Of a stretch of 64,000 nt of DNA, positions 57,803 to 64,000 are shown piece after piece (position 1 is the stretch's first letter; every line of letters starts with the position of its first letter). The DNA lies in assembly GCA_946699065.1 (NCBI GenBank), contig CAMPDV010000128.1, forward strand, positions 1 through 64,000. The letters are read 5' to 3'. A program made the position numbers and the translations under genes. The notes beneath the pieces were generated by a model, which saw only the letters and a program-made list of their open reading frames with translations, ran no database searches and had not been told where the DNA came from. The stretch comes from Loxodes magnus. Lineage: Eukaryota > Ciliophora > Karyorelictea > Loxodida > Loxodidae.

Positions 57803-60800
57803 CAATTTATTTAACAAAAAAAGCTAGGTATTTTAAAATTATATTAATTTGAATACCTTCCTTTATAACTAATATAATAAAGAACGAAATATATAAGAAA
57901 ATTGTATTATAAATTTAGAATTTAAATGAGTAATAAGTAAATTATGCCTTTTATTTGATTAAATAAATTAGATAATTTGAATTAAATTAATTCCTAAATT
58001 AAATGAATCTATTAATAGCTTTGAATGATAAATAAAATAATTAAAACTTTAGACAAATAGCTTTAATTTATTTATAGTATACAATAATTAAAATACACTA
58101 CATTATTTATATATAATCAACTTAATAGCTTTAATAAATAATACAGATATAGAAGATTTATAATATCCCTTGTTATATATCTTTTATAAAATTCACTCTA
58201 GAAAATACCCTTTAAAAATAAAAACGTTAGAATAATTAAGCTTATTAAGAAAATTTATTATTTCAATAAGTCTTAAATTATTTTTAGTAAGAAGAAAAGT
58301 ATTAAAACTTGCTTGTAGCCTTATAATATCTTATAACTTAAGCTAATATGTACATAATTTTACAATATATAGAAAATTATTACAATTCATTTAACTATAT
58401 TTATTTAAAAAATGATTTAATCTTTATTATATCTAAATTTTTAAATGTATATAGATTATATAGCATATATAATAAAAGAAAGGAGCAAAAAATATTTAGT
58501 TATATCATCATATTAATGTGTTTCTTTTGAAAAATTAAACAAAAATTATTGTTTTCTATTTAAATATTATTTAATTATAAAAGATTCAACTTACTTTTCT
58601 TTAAGTCTTATAATATAAATCCAAGAAATAAACATTAATAGGTTATTATATATCATACATATCAATCCATTAGTATTCTTATATAGCAACTTTCTTTTTT
58701 AAGAATTACTTTATGAAGTTATTAAAGTATAGCACTTTTATAAATTGTTCAGGATTAAGAAATGTAATTTAAATTTTATTTTTATTAATTTAAAAATCCT
58801 ATTCGCCAATTTCAGCATAACAAAATAAGTTCTAGCTATTAAAAATTTATCTAAAATGATAAATCTTAAATTAAGAATGTCTTAGCCTAATAAAAAAATT
58901 TATCTTAGGATTTATTATATTTCAATAAGAGGCAAAATTTAATTATTTAACTAATTGTTTTGCTTTTAATTCATTTAAATTAAATTAAATTATTTTCTTA
59001 ATAAACCTTAAGAAAATCTAAATTTAAAGAATAGAGGAATTAACTAGACTTATAATCTAAAGATATAAAGCACTTGATTATAAAAATTAATAGATGCATT
59101 TTCCTCTTCGTTATTTAATAATTCATTTCAGAAAAAAGAAAGAAATTTTGAAGCTTTTATAGCAATTTTTATTTAGTTTAAGTTCAAGTAGAACCTGTGA
59201 TATGTAAACATACTAAGATAATAAAGCGAGAAAAATAATAAAAATAAGTGTTCTCTAGTTTGTTTAAAGTAAAAATCCTTATATTTAGAAATATTAATGA
59301 GTAACTAGAAAATATTATTAAGATTTATTAAAATATTAGACATGCAATAATGAGCTAGTAACAACAGTATTGTGTAATACACTAATAGCTTTTTCTAACT
59401 TTTTATAAACTGTTTCTTATAAATTAATTAAATTATGAAATATTGTATATAAATCAAAATATCACATCCATTATACCATTAAGTTAGTAACTAGAAGTAT
59501 ATAGAGCACTTAGTATTTATTTTTAAACTAATAAATGAAGGATCAATATAAATAAAGTTTTATATCATTAAAATTTTAAAATCAATTTGCGTAAAATATT
59601 AAAAAAATTAATTCTACAGATGAAAAACATGATTGTTCTTTGCTTCAAAATAGTTAAAAGATTTTACAAAGAAAATTTTATTAAATTATAGCTGAATCTT
59701 TTTATTAAGAAACCTTAATAAGTATCAACATTATTATGCTAATAATTGAAGTGCCTTTGATTAAATAACTTAATCCTCTAAATAAAATCTAGAAAACTTT
59801 TTTTATTAAAGGGAATTAAATAAATCAATTAAGACTTTTGATCGCAGAACTTTTAATCTTATTTGGATTATTTAAGCAGAAGAAAGGAAGAAATTTATGA
59901 ATTAAAAACGAAAAAAATGCTGAGTTTTAGCTTCTAAAAAATTTACCGATATAAACTTATGGCTAAAATACAGAATCTTATTATTTAATTAAGTTAAATT
60001 TATTCTTCAATTTTCTTTTTTAAGTTTCTATTTATTTGAACAATTATTGTAAAATAAGCTAATAAAGTTACTAAATAGTAGGTAACCTTTAATTTCAATT
60101 GATTTTATAATAATTTATGCTAGTTATAATTAGAATGCTTTGACTAGCTGTATGAAAATAATAATAGTATTAATCATATAATGAAGCTTTATAATTTATT
60201 TAATTATAAATAGTTTAAAACTCTTAGAATTATTAATTTGATGATATTTAAAATTCTAACTGAAGAGTTATCAATGCTAGCTAAGATTAAAATTTATCTT
60301 ATTTAATTTCCTAATAATAATTTTCCCTAATTCGTATTAAAGCATTTATAACTTTTTTCTACTAAAAGGATGATGATATGACTTCTACTATTAAATAAAT
60401 CATAATCTTTTTTTTTTCATATTTTTAAGATCAAACTAATAATGAATTGCTTAGTCTTCAATTGTTCTGATATTAACTTATATGATTCATTATACCTTTA
60501 TTTATATAGATAACCTCTATTTTAATACAACTAGCTACTTTTATATTTCTCAAGCTTTATTTCTATAAATCTGACTAATTAATTTATTTAGCGATTTTTT
60601 TATTTAAATTTATCTAATCATGTATAGATAGTTCTTAACTACTTCTCGCATAATTATACACTAATTTTAAATTAGATAAAAGGTATAGCAAAATACCTCA
60701 ATTATCAATAAATAAACTTCTATATTTAAACTTAAAAATAGTTAAAACTAAGGATAGTTCGCTTATTAATAATTACTATACAAATATTTTTAGAATAAAT

Positions 60801-61555
60801 AAAAGGAATTAAAGAACAAATTGATTAAGCTAGAATCATATTAAAGCAAAGGATAAAAAAGAAGCAAAATTATCAAAATTTTTGATATTTAGTACCAATA
60901 AAAAGATTAAAGTATCTTTATTTTCAAAATTTAGGTAAGCAAAATTAAAATTTAGTTAGATATTTATAAATCCTAATAAATGCTTTAGCATTTCACATAA
61001 CTAGAGATATTAACTTCTAATTATAAATAGTTGCTTAAAGGATAAAATTATAGAACATATTATATCAAAGATTCATTCCTAAGTTATAAATAAACTAAAA
61101 AGAAATGTATTTAAATACTGCTAATAGCAAAACTATTTTATATAACCAGTCTTTAGGATTCTTTAGATTATAAAAATAATTTAAATTTCAGAGCTAGTTT
61201 ATTATATGCTAATTAAATTATAACTATGAAATGGTTATCTGTACTTCAGAATTAAATAAATATAAGATAAAACAATACAAATATATATAAGACTAAGCAA
61301 GAGCTTTAATAAAATTGAAATGACGAATGTAAGTAATAAACACTAAATTTTTATCAAAGTTAGAAGAAGAAAAAAATACATTTAGAAGGATAAAATTTAA
61401 ATTAAATAACTATAAAGAAAAAATGTTTAAAGTCAATAGTATAATATTTTACATTTCTATCAAAAGAAAACTTGCAAATAGACCTTAATAATTGTTAATA
61501 TAAAAATTGTAAAAGAACTACAAAAGGACAAAAGTTTTAATTAAAAATACGAATT
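57803..61555. other. Extremely AT-rich region, no gene resolved
   Basis: 3.7 kb of A/T-dominated sequence. No frame on either strand stands out, and no repeat array, rRNA or hairpin family member is seen. Confidence 0.4.
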
Positions 61556-61987
61556 ATGGATAAAATACAAAGGGATATTGTTCAAAAGGCAGGTATGCAT
61601 TTTATATACACTGAAAAATTAAAAAAAATTAATAATTAAATGGATTTAAAAAATGCAATTATTTAAAGCGATAATTAAAATAGTTTTCTAAAATTATTTA
61701 AAAAATATACTAATATTATAGCTTATATAAGGATATTTATTTTTTATTTTAAATATAAGTAGCAGGAAATGTTTTTATATCTAAAGCAGGCTTTAGAAAA
61801 CCTGATTTTATCAAACAATAAATTTAAAAATTTGGGATTTGCAAAAATAAAAAATTCAATAAATTAGCTTGTTTTTCTTATCAAGGTGATGCTTAGAGCG
61901 TTATTAAAAAATAAATTTTATCAGCCAACCTTTGAAAATGGGGATAAGAGTAAAACTTATTTTATTTTACAACTTATTTCATATTAA
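61556..61987 (+). CDS. Candidate small protein of about 143 codons
   Basis: ATG 61556 begins MDKIQRDIVQKAGMHFIY. The same frame reads KQQEMFLYLKQALENLI, GFAKIKNSINQLVFLI and VMLRALLKNKFYQPTFE followed by NGDKSKTYFILQLISY, ending at TAA 61985-61987 if that codon terminates. Codon phase was checked at 61922. The C-terminal half is more convincing than the N-terminal half. No family recognised. Confidence 0.42.
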
Positions 61988-64000
61988 AATAATTAAAGTG
62001 ATCTATAATCAATTTGTTTAAATTTGATTCCTTTGAACCTCTTTAGAATTCTAAAATAAATTTACAATTTATTACATTCTTAATTTAATAATAGGTAAGG
62101 CTTAATTAAAATTATTGGATTTAGTATATTTTATGATGCTTTTAACTTGTAATTATTACATAAGAGTTAACTTATTTTCTAAGGTTTATACAGTCTTATT
62201 GCTATACATAAAGTATGAAGATAATTTATTTATAGTGAGTCTTTAAAAAAAAAGTAAAAGCTTATTATTCTTTATAATCAAGTTAAATCTAATATTTTTC
62301 TAAACATTTCTCCAAAATTATAATTCGAGTGATACAAGTTGAAATTAGTTTTTTGAAGCTAGTTTGAGAGAATGGAATACGTAGATAGTTAATATATTTA
62401 TATAGCTAAATGAATATTAGAAGCAATATCCAACTAAACTTAGTAACTAAGAAATTATTTTAATTAAAGTTAAAATTTTAAATAAATTAGTATATTTAGC
62501 TATTTCTCCGAAAAACTTAATTTAAGGCTATTAGAATCAAAAGTAGCTATGTAAATTATATATAGCATAATTAAATGAGTAATTTTCTACACTACTTTTG
62601 ATTACAAATGAAATGATGTGTAGGAAATGAATGAGTTGATGAAAAGATAAACCATTTTGAAGACTTTAGCAAATAATTTTACCAAACAATTTAAAAATAC
62701 ATAGTACTAATCTAGATTTTCATAAGCAAAGTTTAATCTAATAAATAAAGCTTTATATTCTATTTCTTTAATTATATACTTTTAAATTTATTTTAGATAA
62801 ATAATTAAATTGCTTTAATCTCAATCATTACAAATGCTAGTCGCTTAAACATTTTAAATAGACAAATTAAGATAAAACTTAGAAACTAATAAATGCTCTT
62901 ATTGAAGTCGTAAATTAAAAAAAAGAATTAGAAGGATAAGAATTAATTAGAGGGATAAAAATCTCGGATATAAAATAAAATGCAAAATATAAAAATCAAG
63001 CAATTTAAAATATCCTGACAACTGCTTTATCTATAAAAACTATATAAGTAATATCTACCTAATATTTTCCTTTTGTTTAAAGTTATCTAAAAGTTGCAAA
63101 AATTTTTTAATTAATTAAAAATCATTAAGAATTATAAGAGCTGCGGATGTATTTAAAAGGAGAATAAAAAAAGATTTAATAATTATTTGAAATAATAAAT
63201 TCTTAGGGATCATATCATTTTAACTTTTAGTTCCTCCTTAAATATTTTAAATTTATAAAATTAACAAATAATGCCGGCATTTATAGATAATACGAGATCA
63301 AATATATAACTCTATAAAAACCAATGCACATAAAGGAAATTTTTTGAAAATTTTCAAAGGAAACTAAATGTAATATCTAAAGTATAATAATTAAATAGCA
63401 AACAAGCTGTTTTGCTTTTGCTTTTATTTCATGTTATAATATATTGCTTTAATATCGTTGGCTTCGATATTTTAAACCCCTTTTAAGGGTTTGTAAATCT
63501 TGATCTACTCATATAACTATGGTATATGCGCAACTTGTTCTATAAAACACACTTTTACATAGCTTTAAAAAGTTTTATAGAAAATTCATAGAACTACAAT
63601 TTTATCTTCTGACTGCTAATTAAGCTAAATTAAAATAAAAAGCTTTAGCAATTTAAATTTACTAAGCTTCTTTACAAATATAAAATAAGGATTTATCGTA
63701 TACTTTTCCTAGTTATTAATAATAGTTACTTAGATTTATTAACTAGAGATTTTGCTAATTTTAAATCCAAGCTTCAAAATAATAAAGATAAATTTACCTT
63801 AACTGTGAATCATAGTGATTTGCAAATATCTGATGCTATCTACTTCTTAGAATGATAATTTTTAAATAATACATTTTTATTCAAGAGAATACTTTACATT
63901 TATCTATTAATTTACAAGTAAAGATTAGTAAACGACAAATATACATTTAATTAACTATAGAGCCTTAATAGAGTTTGTATGGTTCATAGTTATATGAATT
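61988..64000. other. AT-rich region, no gene resolved
   Basis: 2 kb of AT-rich sequence to the window end, without a recognised repeat, RNA or defensible frame. Confidence 0.35.

Overview
The window is eukaryotic nuclear DNA, very AT-rich, and reads as a ciliate with a heavily reassigned genetic code. The key evidence is a pentapeptide-WD40 gene on the minus strand (6234-7532) and three degenerate LINE retrotransposon copies. In these, TAA and TAG fall where glutamine is expected (GVKQG in the reverse transcriptase, LQGHT in a WD blade), and TGA falls where tryptophan is expected (SGSWDKT and RIWN in WD blades, LWxxL in the reverse transcriptase). TGA evidently also ends genes. This matches the karyorelictid or Condylostoma type of code (NCBI tables 27/28), so a Loxodes-like or Condylostoma-like ciliate is the best guess; the species is not identified. 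Because all three stop codons can be sense, ordinary ORF calling breaks most genes here.

Layout. 1-3185: two related satellite arrays (97-bp and about 90-bp units). 3402-3670: a GC-richer dispersed repeat (REP-A), present again inverted at 22563-22848. 3925-5450: an A/C-rich satellite bracketed by about 100-bp direct repeats. 5690-5960: a series of small AT hairpins. 6234-7532: the intact pentapeptide-WD40 gene. 7533-10150: nothing recognised. 10160-22545: a retrotransposon nest, made of a 5'-truncated LINE (minus), a long LINE (plus), a long LINE (minus) meeting it tail to tail at about 15.7 kb, two hairpin-tailed repeats, and a LINE ORF1-plus-tail fragment.

23.7-51.6 kb is roughly 22% GC and looks empty under the standard code. 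Read with TAA/TAG=Gln and TGA=Trp it yields long protein-like frames on both strands, often neighbouring genes in opposite orientation. The best are complement 28715-30110, 30731-31684, complement 31686-32411, 33094-33957 and 47717-50990. None could be assigned to a family except a broken TPR protein at about 42 kb. Since every frame is open under this code, these calls rest on amino-acid and codon-position character judged by eye and are moderate at best. Frame changes within several of them could be introns, decay, or homopolymer sequencing errors.

Two decayed nuclear rRNA fragments are present: the 5' end of SSU rRNA (complement 36216-36661) and the 3' end of LSU rRNA with an internal deletion (54010-54462). 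54.7-57.0 kb holds small GC-richer coding blocks, and 57455-57802 is a third copy of the hairpin-tailed repeat. The last 6 kb is very AT-rich with one candidate gene (61556-61987). I saw no tRNA genes, CRISPR arrays, telomeric repeats or bacterial-type signals.
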